Shown piece after piece: positions 45,551-54,298 of a stretch of 64,000 bases of DNA; the first letter of the stretch is position 1, and every line of letters begins with the position of its first letter. A program made the position numbers and the translations under genes. The notes under the pieces are model-generated. The model saw only the letters and a program-made list of their open reading frames with translations, did not search any database and was not told the DNA's origin. Origin of the DNA: Choristoneura fumiferana (lineage: Eukaryota > Arthropoda > Insecta > Lepidoptera > Tortricidae); NCBI RefSeq assembly GCF_025370935.1, contig NC_133473.1:6240173-6304172 (forward strand), given 5' to 3'.

Positions 45551-45960
45551 TAAAACATGCCTTGACAGTAAATAAATAAAAAATCAAGGTAGTTTTGAAG
45601 GACGGTTAAAAAAAATTATTAATAATTTGTGGGTAGTTTTGTTTTGTTTCATAAAACGTATGTGGGTACTTGGGGAGTTACAGTGACAAGTTAAAACGGT
45701 GGTTGTGGTTCGTTAGGTTAACAACTGGTAGCATGGTGTACGGTTGTGTCACTCTGAAGATGAGCTCTGTTTGAGTTCGAAACGCGTCAGTGTAGTGTGG
45801 TGGTGGTGATAGATGGGTTTGTGTGATTTGTGTGTGTTCTTACAGTGTGGAGGTGGAGGAACTGCATGAACACGCATATTTTGCATAAGCTTAGCTATCG
45901 TAAGGTCGCGGGTGAGCAAGGAAATTATTTTAGTTCATTGTCTATTAAGTTACTGGTTAC
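45551..45960 (+). mobile_element. Penelope-like element 3' untranslated region
   Basis: It follows the GIY-YIG coding region. From about 45720 it contains the dispersed module seen at 8465, 31101 and 34475, including the hammerhead-like motif, GTGGAGGTGGAGGAACTGCA and GTCGCGGGTGAGCAAGGAAA. I infer that those orphan copies are 3' ends of the same family. Confidence 0.75.
45750..45792 (+). ncRNA. Hammerhead-ribozyme-like motif in the Penelope-like 3' region
   Basis: Seen: CTGAAGA (45754-45760) fits the hammerhead box CUGANGA. It is followed by a bulged T and a 6-bp stem II (GAGCTC 45762-45767 with GAGTTC 45773-45778), then GAAA (45779-45782), a tiny stem III (AC with GT around GC), and GTC (45786-45788) as the cleavage triplet. 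Stem I pairs CACT (45750-45753) with AGTG (45789-45792). Known: Penelope-like elements of several animals carry minimal hammerheads with very short stem III. Inference: this is one, although the bulged T is atypical. Confidence 0.6.
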
Positions 45961-46368
45961 AAAATGTATCTTGGAAATACTTAGAAATTAAGAAGTAATT
46001 AAGAGTGAATGTATTAATATGTTTGTGTATAGGTTAGGCGTAGGTTTCTTTAAAAAAATGGTAGGTATGATCAGGCCTCAATTTTAATTAAAATATATTA
46101 TATATGTCGTAAGATAGGACTTAGAGAGCCGGGATCAGCCCTAACATGACCAATGTGGGCGTAACAAGTGGGATTCGGGCAGAGAATGAAACTATTTTGA
46201 AGAACTAACAAAAATCCACTAATTGTGGTCAAGATAAAACCAAAACAATACGACACTCGTTCACTGAAATCTTAGAAATGCAGCTATCATAACGATTCAC
46301 AATAACTTAAGAAAAGCCTAGCTAAATAATAAAGAAACGAGTAACAGTTCCTGAGACTGTCGACTCGG

Positions 46369-46381
46369 CCAGACTTCTTTT
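46369..46381. repeat. Target-site duplication, 3' side of the full-length LINE
   Basis: CCAGACTTCTTTT, matching 52064-52076. Its last T bases merge with the poly(T) run, so the exact edge is uncertain by a few bases. Confidence 0.85.
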
Positions 46382-46605
46382 TTTTTTTTTTTTTTTTTTT
46401 TTTTTCTGGCTCGCGCGGCTTGCGCATCCGCCACAGACGCGTAAAGGTAAGGAAACGAAATCAGTAGAAAATACGGGAATTTGGAATACGGAAAACGGAA
46501 TTCAACAGGAGAAGATTACATGGGATTAAAACGGAAGAAATAAAGATAAGTATTTTACATAGGTACACATGATAAATTAAATTTAGTGAGATGAGGAATA
46601 CATAT

Positions 46606-49600
46606 TTAAATTTTAATATTATTATTATTTATAAATATGTTCAATAAGTTATATATAGTTATGTCATTAGAGGCTAAAAGGACAGAGATGGATGTAGGTA
46701 ATGGGACCTTGTAGGATGTAAGCTGTTCATAAAGGAAGGAGTTGTCATGGAGAGGACATGAGAGAAATATATGATTAGTGTCTGCAATGCCCAAGCCACA
46801 CTCACAAACATCAGACTCGATCAGTTTAAATTTAGCAAGGCTGGCGGGAGTACAAACATGACCCAGTCTCATACGGATAAGGCAGCAGGTAGCTCTCTTA
46901 CCAAATTTAAATTTGCCAAACCAAGGTTTACACGGAATGCTAGGTTGAATAGAATAATAATATTTGCCCTTGATCTGGCAACTTTCAATCCACTTCTCTC
47001 TCCAGCTCTCTCTAAGAGATGAACCAGCGAGAGCGGCCAGATCATGACTGTAATTCTTATATGGAAAAAGATCACCATCTTTAACAGCTTCATTGGCTAG
47101 CCGATCAGCAATTACATTACCAGAAATATCACAGTGACTTGGAACCCAACCAAAAGACACTGAGTACCCCAAATCAGAACAATTGGCAAGGAGAGTTCTT
47201 AATTTGATAATGGCAGGGAATATTACTTTGCAGTTAAATGGGAATTTACTAAGAGCTTGAAGAGCGCTTTTTGAATCAGTTATAATCAAAGTTTTTCTGA
47301 GTTTGGCAAGTAAGATATATTCCACGGCTTTAAGTAATCCAAAGCATTCTCCCGTAAATACTGACGTTTCAGGAGGGAGTTTAATTTTCTGACTAATTTT
47401 GTATTGAGCATGGTACACCCCAACCCCCACATGGCCAAAAGACGCATGTTTGGAAGAATCAGAGTATATATGATGCCAGCTATGCCACCGATCGTCTTTT
47501 ATAGAATTGAAATTAGCGTTAGGGTCCATATCATTTTTGGTTACTCCTAAATTGAGATGAACATCAGGAGATAAAGTAAGGGCAGAGAAATTATCACAGA
47601 AAAGGGGATATTCTGGATAGTGATAGGTTGGAGATTGTAGGGACCTGTACCTTTGGAAGCTTTTCACAAGGCACGGAGTTATTTTATGCGACCAATAACT
47701 AGATGATGCCAAAGAGTTATTTAATAGTGGAAGGCTTGATCGTAGGGGATGATTGGAATTTTGAAAGCAGCGAAATAAGAACTTATCTGACAAAAATTGA
47801 CGTCTTAAATGTAAAGGTGGTTCCACACATTCGACTTGTAGGCAATTTATAGGGCTTGATTTCATTGCACCACAGATCAGGCGTAGAGCTTTGGACTGGA
47901 CAGCATCTAAACGTTTAAAGCCATTAACTTGACCCGGGATTAATAAGAATGTGCCATAATCCATGCTACTTCTAATCAAAGCGTTGTATAGGAGTCTAAG
48001 CGAAAATGGATGAGCACCCCACCAGACACCTGAAAGACATCGTATCATGTTTAAAAGTCGTTCGCACTTAGCTACAGTATAGTCGCAATGGGGAACACCA
48101 GTAAGTTTAAAATCCAACACAACACCAAGGAAACGTGTAAAGCTTTTCGTTGGAATGGGGTGGCCATCAAAATTGACAGAAACCACAGGCGGTACCCTTG
48201 TCCTGGCGAAAGGAACCACGACGCTCTTAGAGTGGGAAATCTCAAGGCCATTGTCATCCAGCCAGTTTTTCAGGTGATTAAGGGATTCAGTTAAGCAAAC
48301 TGAAGCTATTTCAGAATTTCGGTGTGAGCAATATACAAGCAAGTCATCGGCATATTGCAGAACTTTAACCTCTGTACCTAAAGTATCTTCTAGGTCATGG
48401 CTGTATATGTTGTAGAGTAGCGGGCTTAAAACCGAGCCTTGAGGTAACCCTCTCCACAAAAGCCTAGATTTCTTAGTGCCATCTACGGTAAGATTGATAC
48501 ACCTTCCTGACAGCATATTTATAATAAAATTGGAAAGCAAAAGTGGTACTTTAAGATTTTGAAGTTTTTTGTGAAGGCGAGAAATAATGACATTATCGTA
48601 CGCTGCTGAAATGTCCATAAATGCTGCAATCAAAGTATTGCCATCGGAAAATGCTTGTCTAATGTCCGTGATAAGAACAGCTATATTATCAATGGTACCT
48701 CTGCCACGCCTAAAACCAAATTGATTTTGGCTAAGTATATTGTTAGTTTCAATAAACCACTCTAGGCGATTTTTGACCAGATGTTCCGTAAGTTTCATTA
48801 GGACAGTGGACAGAGCTACAGGCCGATAAGAAGACACATCAAAAGGTTCCTTCTTTGGTTTCAGGAAAGGTAACACATCTTGACATTTCCAAGCCTCGGG
48901 AATCTCGCCAGATATCAATATTTTGTTAATTAGTTTTAGGAAGTATAGAAGAGGAATATCATTTAGATGGGTAAAGAATGAATATGGTATACCATCTGGT
49001 CCAGGAGCTGAATCTTTAGTTTTAGAAATGACTCCTTTGAGTTCTGGTAGTGTGAATGGACCATTAAGCCCGCTCAGGTCCAGCACTGGAGGTAAAGGAA
49101 TAAACTCAGGAACAGTGGGTGGAGCGAGTTTATCCAGAAAATCATTTGCTAATGTAGAAGGAAGGTTGGAGGAACAGTCTTCTTTAAAAGCAGATCGAAA
49201 TCTTTTAATATTATTCCAAACCACAGAAGGGTTTGTATTAGGAGATACAGATAAGCAAAAGTTTCTCCAACCTTCAAACTTCTTTTTTTTAAAAAGCTTT
49301 TTTGTCTTGTCTATTTCCTCCAAAACAAAATCAAAGTTTTCATTGGTGCTAGATTCTCTGTAAGCAAGTTCAGCCTCCTTTCGCCTCTTGGCCGCTGCAG
49401 TACATTCCGAATCCCACCATGGAGGAGAAGGAATGTTGTTTCCTCCTACTTTTTTCACTGGAAAAACATTATCAGCAGTCTCGACCATTATCTTTGCCAG
49501 AGCGGCTGCACATGTGGCTTCGTCGCTGTGTTCGATTGAAGGAAGAGAGGAAATTTTTTGATCAAGATGTTCCTTGAATGTGTCCCAGTTAGCGTTACTC

Positions 49601-50298
49601 AAATTGTACTTTAAACGAGGAGGACTCTTTTGAGTAGGAGAGTTATTAAACGGAAATGACAGAAGAATAGTGAAATGATCACTTCCGAATGAAAGAGGAG
49701 AGACCTTCCAGGATAAAGAAGAAAATAAATTTGGACTACAAATAGAAACATCTGGGCAACTTATTCCCTCTCCAGGTGCAGTTCGTCGGGTGGGAGAACG
49801 ATCATTTAGGATACAAAGATTATGGGAGTCCATCATATCAATGACTAGATTGCCATAGGAATTGGTGGTGGAACTACCCCAAGATTGATGTTGGGCATTC
49901 AAATCTCCAAGAAGAATAAGAGGCTTCGGAAGCAGTAACAATATGTCATTTACTTCATTATAAATAGTTGAAGAAGGGTGAGGGATATATAATGAGACAA
50001 AACAGATATTATTAACGGAAACAGCAATTATAGATATATCATTGTTATGAGCAGGAAGAGGAATATGTGAATAAGGAATGCCATGCTTTACAAGCAAAGC
50101 AACACCGGCATATCCATCAGAGCGGTCCTCTCTTATACAAGAAAATCCTGATATCCTGAAATTGGATGAAGGCTTTAACCAAGTTTCTTGCAAGGCTATA
50201 ATTTTTAAATTAAACTTATTTATTAAATAGAGTAAATCAGCTTTCTTTGGAATTATACTTCTACAGTTCCATTGAAGGATTTGAAATTGGCTGTTCAT
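46606..50298 (-). CDS. LINE ORF2 protein: AP endonuclease, reverse transcriptase, RNase H
   Basis: 1230 residues. The endonuclease occupies about 7-215: QWNCRSI (N11), LQETWL (E38), GDLNAQ (D132, N134), SDHF (D207, H208). The reverse transcriptase lies at about 430-720: FMDISAAYD (D562), GLPQGSVLSPLLYNIYSHD, and QYADDLLVYC (D651, D652). The RNase H lies at about 940-1075: YSDSS (D947), TGECFG (E984), ITDSKSALQAL (D1008) and HCDISGNVIADRLANE (D1065), followed by a Cys/His tail CECG...HIFLSC. All catalytic residues I know for these domains are present and no stop interrupts the frame. The start overlaps the end of ORF1 by 38 bp in another frame, so translation is probably coupled or reinitiated. 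The protein would nick target DNA and copy the element RNA in the nucleus. Confidence 0.95.
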   Translation of the reverse strand: MNSQFQILQWNCRSIIPKKADLLYLINKFNLKIIALQETWLKPSSNFRISGFSCIREDRSDGYAGVALLVKHGIPYSHIPLPAHNNDISIIAVSVNNICFVSLYIPHPSSTIYNEVNDILLLLPKPLILLGDLNAQHQSWGSSTTNSYGNLVIDMMDSHNLCILNDRSPTRRTAPGEGISCPDVSICSPNLFSSLSWKVSPLSFGSDHFTILLSFPFNNSPTQKSPPRLKYNLSNANWDTFKEHLDQKISSLPSIEHSDEATCAAALAKIMVETADNVFPVKKVGGNNIPSPPWWDSECTAAAKRRKEAELAYRESSTNENFDFVLEEIDKTKKLFKKKKFEGWRNFCLSVSPNTNPSVVWNNIKRFRSAFKEDCSSNLPSTLANDFLDKLAPPTVPEFIPLPPVLDLSGLNGPFTLPELKGVISKTKDSAPGPDGIPYSFFTHLNDIPLLYFLKLINKILISGEIPEAWKCQDVLPFLKPKKEPFDVSSYRPVALSTVLMKLTEHLVKNRLEWFIETNNILSQNQFGFRRGRGTIDNIAVLITDIRQAFSDGNTLIAAFMDISAAYDNVIISRLHKKLQNLKVPLLLSNFIINMLSGRCINLTVDGTKKSRLLWRGLPQGSVLSPLLYNIYSHDLEDTLGTEVKVLQYADDLLVYCSHRNSEIASVCLTESLNHLKNWLDDNGLEISHSKSVVVPFARTRVPPVVSVNFDGHPIPTKSFTRFLGVVLDFKLTGVPHCDYTVAKCERLLNMIRCLSGVWWGAHPFSLRLLYNALIRSSMDYGTFLLIPGQVNGFKRLDAVQSKALRLICGAMKSSPINCLQVECVEPPLHLRRQFLSDKFLFRCFQNSNHPLRSSLPLLNNSLASSSYWSHKITPCLVKSFQRYRSLQSPTYHYPEYPLFCDNFSALTLSPDVHLNLGVTKNDMDPNANFNSIKDDRWHSWHHIYSDSSKHASFGHVGVGVYHAQYKISQKIKLPPETSVFTGECFGLLKAVEYILLAKLRKTLIITDSKSALQALSKFPFNCKVIFPAIIKLRTLLANCSDLGYSVSFGWVPSHCDISGNVIADRLANEAVKDGDLFPYKNYSHDLAALAGSSLRESWREKWIESCQIKGKYYYSIQPSIPCKPWFGKFKFGKRATCCLIRMRLGHVCTPASLAKFKLIESDVCECGLGIADTNHIFLSCPLHDNSFLYEQLTSYKVPLPTSISVLLASNDITIYNLLNIFINNNNIKI

Positions 50299-51841
50299 TA
50301 TCGGTTAAGAGTTGAGTGAAAAAATTCATAATAGGGGCAGCGTGGGACGGTGAGATACTACTACCCAATCCAGATTGGGACAGTAACTTAATGATCAATA
50401 GAATTATTTCTTTCACAGATTGAGTGGTCTCATTAGATTTATAAATAGTTTTGTTAGTGACAGGCATGTCATAATCCCTTGTCAAGGCATTATGCGCTGC
50501 CACATCATATCCTTTAGATCTAGATTGGGGTGGGGAGCGAGGTTTCATAAAGATAGTTTTCTTATAAGATGTAGTTGGGCTAGTGTGTGAGTAAGATGTA
50601 GTTGGACTAGAGTGTGAGAAATCCTTTTCTGTTCCATTAGTGTTATTACTGAGTAATGCATCAGCATATGAAATTTTTGAGATAGGAGGGTGTTGTTTAT
50701 TAGCTTCAAAATATGACACACAGCTCTTAGCCATGGTCTCCTTTATATTTTTTTGTCTCTCAAATTCTAGACATTTTTTATCAGTAGCAAGGTGAGAACC
50801 TTTGCACAAACAACATCGTATATGCTCATCATCAACTTCACATTTTTCTCCAGTATGTCCCTGACCACATTTGTAACATCTGGGAGTTGAGCGGCACTGA
50901 CCTCTGACATGCCCAAAGCGACAACAGTTGTAGCATTGTATAGTAGGATATATGTATAGGTCTACAGGTAGTGCTGCATAGCACATGAATATGCGTTTGG
51001 GCAAAACTTGGCCATCAAAGGTAAGTACCACTGACTCTGTAGGTTTTAACTCACTGACACCTGACTCAATAGCTTTCCTTTTTAGTCGTCTAACTTTTAA
51101 TATCGGTCCACAACCTATAGGAACAGAGATATTCTCTAAAACTTCTTCCTCTGACCACTCGGAGGGAACGCCTCGTACAATTCCCAACCGGGTGACAGAG
51201 AAAGTCGGGATGAATGTCTTGTAGTTGGATGCTGACAGGGCAGGGTTGGTCAAAAAGTTATTGGCAGCCTGAAAATCGCTGAAAGAAATAGTCACTCTAT
51301 TTCTTCCAATGCGTTTCAGGCTCCCATTAACAATTTGGGAAATATTATTTTTCCTTAGAAATTTCCCAAACACTACTGGGTGTAGAGAGACATTGTCATT
51401 TTCTGAGATTTGCAATCGTTGTACATGTACATTAAATGGGGCTACATCTGATTTCTGGTACATCATTCTGTCTACTGGTTGGGGAGCTGTGGATGTCGAG
51501 TTAGTCAATGATTGAGCTGGTGCTGGTACTGAATCATTAGTTGCAGAAGGAGTGATGTGTTGTGGCTGTGGCTTGGGAGTTGGTTTAGCGAATATATTAT
51601 GCATTCTTTGACGGCTTTCATCAAAATTACAAACACAATCATCTTCTTTTATTATTAAAGCCTCGCCATGACGTTGTCTTGACCTTTTTTTGTTGCAGTG
51701 GCGACATGTTTTTACAGAGTGTCGTTTCCTGCGGTTAATATTATCCTGGCTACAAGAGCCATCAGTGCTAGATCCATCTACAATGGTCACATTATGTCCT
51801 ATGTCTGGGGCAGTCCCCCCTGGGTCTTCAGGTAACTCCAT
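50261..51841 (-). CDS. LINE ORF1 protein (gag-like, three CCHC zinc knuckles)
   Basis: 526 residues. A disordered, basic, Ser/Pro/Thr-rich N-terminus (about 1-135, with NRRKRHSVKTCRHCNKKRSR) precedes a folded region (about 136-300) and three zinc knuckles: CYNCCRFGHVRGQC (303-316), CYKCGQGHTGEKC (322-334) and CCLCKGSHLATDKKC (343-357). The C-terminus is low complexity, with the short repeat SHSSPTTSYSHTSPTTSY. Family knowledge: ORF1 proteins of I-clade elements bind the element RNA in ribonucleoprotein particles. The frame is intact and overlaps ORF2. Confidence 0.93.
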   Translation of the reverse strand: MELPEDPGGTAPDIGHNVTIVDGSSTDGSCSQDNINRRKRHSVKTCRHCNKKRSRQRHGEALIIKEDDCVCNFDESRQRMHNIFAKPTPKPQPQHITPSATNDSVPAPAQSLTNSTSTAPQPVDRMMYQKSDVAPFNVHVQRLQISENDNVSLHPVVFGKFLRKNNISQIVNGSLKRIGRNRVTISFSDFQAANNFLTNPALSASNYKTFIPTFSVTRLGIVRGVPSEWSEEEVLENISVPIGCGPILKVRRLKRKAIESGVSELKPTESVVLTFDGQVLPKRIFMCYAALPVDLYIYPTIQCYNCCRFGHVRGQCRSTPRCYKCGQGHTGEKCEVDDEHIRCCLCKGSHLATDKKCLEFERQKNIKETMAKSCVSYFEANKQHPPISKISYADALLSNNTNGTEKDFSHSSPTTSYSHTSPTTSYKKTIFMKPRSPPQSRSKGYDVAAHNALTRDYDMPVTNKTIYKSNETTQSVKEIILLIIKLLSQSGLGSSISPSHAAPIMNFFTQLLTDNEQPISNPSMEL

Positions 51842-52063
51842 AAGGAGTTACCTGAAGTACAAAGATTACAAAAAACTTACCCTTATATGTCCAGTATATA
51901 CACTATAACTTACAAAAAATATACAAATTTACATAGAATACTTGAACTATTATTTACAATACCCGAATAATCAACTCTTGTCAACTAAAAAATCAATTTT
52001 CATAATATTTTCAAAAACAATTACAAAACACAACCAAACGACCGAACGTTTCCCGCGCTTTTT

Positions 52064-52076
52064 CCAGACTTCTTTT
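52064..52076. repeat. Target-site duplication, 5' side of the full-length LINE
   Basis: CCAGACTTCTTTT immediately beyond the AAAAGCGCGGGAAACG start of the element (minus strand). Confidence 0.85.
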
Positions 52077-52313
52077 ACAAACTGACAATTGACGATCGCT
52101 TTTCCCGCGTCCAGATCTCAGGCTCTGTCAAGCGCGCCACGCATGGCAACACTGGCGTTTCGTAAGTGCCATAATGCCAATCCTTAATAAATCACAGATA
52201 GTAATGACCATACAAGGACCATACTTACTCATAATTCTACACAGCCATCCTACAAGACACACGTCCTCGTGTTTAATCTGCAACAATCGACACAAAACAA
52301 AATAAAATTACGC

Positions 52314-52340
52314 GCACACACACACACACACACACACACA
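52314..52340. repeat. CA dinucleotide microsatellite
   Basis: About 13 CA units without interruption. Confidence 0.95.
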
Positions 52341-52545
52341 AATCAAAATCAGTAACAATGGTATTAGACATTATTCTGATAAATTCCACACAGTATTACT
52401 TAAAGATGAGTGAAAACGAGAGAGAGACAGAAAGAGATAGAGAGAGCCAACCATTATTCCATTCTGCGACTACCAGTCATGCTTATTTCAGCAGCAATTT
52501 TTATTTTTCTATTTTCCTTTCATTCTTATGGCTCTCTTGCGAGTC

Positions 52546-52828
52546 ATCCCTGTGACTCCGCTACTAGTCATCCCTGTGACATTCTTACAAGTCATCCCTG
52601 TGACTTACCTACGAGTCATCCCTGTGGCTCCTACCAGTCATCCCTGTGACTTACCTACGAGTCATCCCTGTGGCTCCTACCAGTCATCCCTGTGACTTCC
52701 CTACCAGTCATCCCTGTGACTTACCTATGAGTCATCCCTGTGGCTCCTACCAGTCATCCCTGTGACTTCCCTACCAGTCATCCCTGTGACTTACCTACGA
52801 GTCATCCCTGTGGCTCCTACCAGTCATC
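52546..52828 (+). repeat. Minisatellite of GTCATCCCTGTG units
   Basis: About twelve units share the core AGTCATCCCTGTG(A/G)CT. Spacers alternate between TACCTACGA and CCTACCA types, so a higher-order unit of about 45-70 bp (GACTTACCTACGA then GGCTCCTACCA) is repeated. It has no coding context. Confidence 0.92.
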
Positions 52829-54020
52829 AAAATCCTTCAAATAGGTGTTACAGAAACTTTACTGTGAAAATAAGCTTCAGTAAAAAACCATGGTAGGAGA
52901 AAAAAAGCATTCGGGAAAAATGCGAATGGAAATTTTGATATACTTTGAAATGATTCTGCTAAACTTATTTAACAAACCCCTGACTAAGTAAACACAAAAA
53001 TTAGAAGTAAAATTTCAGAGATTGATAATGCGTAAGTAATTTATTTATCGTAAAAAAAATATTTCACTCGAGCTATGGAAAGAATAACGTTGAAACGCGC
53101 TGAATGCTGACAAACTTGAGCGTTCGCTTGTAATGAGCATTCCAGCAAATGTTAAATTACAGGTAAAAGCTAACACTAAACAGAAGCGTTTCAGCGAGCA
53201 TTCAAGCGGAACGACGGAAAATTTGCTTCGCCGTCAAACAATTATATTTTTGACGAGCATTTACATTTGGCTTATGCTCTGCTCTGTTCGTTGTTCAGTT
53301 CGACAAAAAAAACGGCGAATGCTCGATATTCTGTTACAATAATGCTCAATTTATCAGCACCTTTATGTGAAGTAACAAATTAAAATATACTTAGACTACA
53401 TTTACAATGGATTCGTGACTTGCCTCGCGACTCGGCTCGTCACTCGCGCGAGTGTTATTGGGATTTATATTACACTATTATATGGGTGAATCAGCTATTT
53501 CATGTTGTTATATTCTGTCCCGTCAGCGAGGGGACAAAAGTAGTACAGTTTAATAGAAGAAATGTGTCACAATATACTAACATGCTTACTTAAACTACGT
53601 AAACTACCACAAAAATGCATCTTTGGCAAATTGTAATCCTATAAACTTACGGTTAAAGAGTGACTCAAGATACCGTAACTAATATAGCAACGAGTGACAA
53701 GAAATAGTTTGTCGACCCACATTATATATAACATTTTTTATTATTTTTTATTTGACTGGATGGAAAACGAGCAATTGGGTCTCCTGATAACATAGACTTC
53801 GGTTACACACATTCTGGTTCTCTTGTCATTCACATCCTTAGAGCAACGCGGGCTTCCTACCAGTACACATCGGATTGACGAATATTATTGAAAAAATTTA
53901 ATTACATCAGTCAGTCTGAACTGATGTCATATAAAAGGAAACATTACTTAACTATCATACAAAACAAAGGCTCCGTTGTTGCAGAAAAAAAAGGATGTTA
54001 GTGTAAATAACAGTCCTTAC
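52829..54020. other. No gene recognised; one repeat end
   Basis: Mostly AT-rich. About 53745-53800 matches one end of the 35490/57047 repeat (GACTGGATGGAAAACGAGCA). Confidence 0.45.
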
Positions 54021-54087
54021 CCATAATGTCGCGTACTGGCTTTGCGGGGCCCTCAATAGAACGTTGTTTGTGAGACGGGTCGGTCAA
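54021..54087 (-). CDS. Candidate exon, possibly N-terminal part of the DPP4-like gene
   Basis: 67 bp with acceptor TTATTACAG and a strong donor ATGG|GTAAGG, reading LTDPSHKQRSIEGPAKPVRD then IM. The basic, proline-containing character would suit the segment just before the propeller in DPP4-like proteins, and the exon is upstream on the right strand. The phase also allows joining from a weak donor in the GC-rich block upstream (about 54317). Which gene owns it is undecided, and no connecting exon to 42949 was found. Confidence 0.45.
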
Positions 54088-54298
54088 CTGTAATAACAAT
54101 ATATTATGTATACAAAGTAAATATTTTATGTCAAGTTCTATCATTATCATTAAAAAGTTCGTCTACAGTATACTATGCTTTTTTAGTAAGTAGGTTCTTT
54201 AGCTTAAGTTTAAATAACTGATGCTTTTCTTACCATCAGGAGACGCACTTGCTTGTTTGCCATCCAGTCGAGGATCTATATCCCGGTACATGCTTCGG

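Larger units (their letters stand above)
46379..52062 (-). mobile_element. Full-length I-clade non-LTR retrotransposon with poly(A) and target-site duplication
   Basis: Minus-strand element with a roughly 220-bp 5' UTR, ORF1 (51841-50261), ORF2 (50298-46606), a roughly 200-bp 3' UTR and a poly(A) tail seen as a run of 28 T ending at 46405. The flanks carry a 13-bp direct repeat CCAGACTTCTTTT (46369-46381 and 52064-52076), as left by target-primed reverse transcription. Both ORFs are open end to end. The clade call (I superfamily) rests on an AP endonuclease, RT and RNase H in one ORF2 plus a triple CCHC ORF1. It lies upstream of the last secure protease exon, perhaps inside that gene's 5' intron. 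Confidence 0.92.

Noticed and set aside
48923..49363. 146-codon plus-strand frame inside the LINE
   Set aside because: Antisense shadow of the ORF2 reverse transcriptase region.
52358..52649. Plus-strand frames running into the minisatellite (SHPCDS-type repeats)
   Set aside because: The repeats encode peptide only because the tandem unit lacks stops in that frame; no start context or gene around it.
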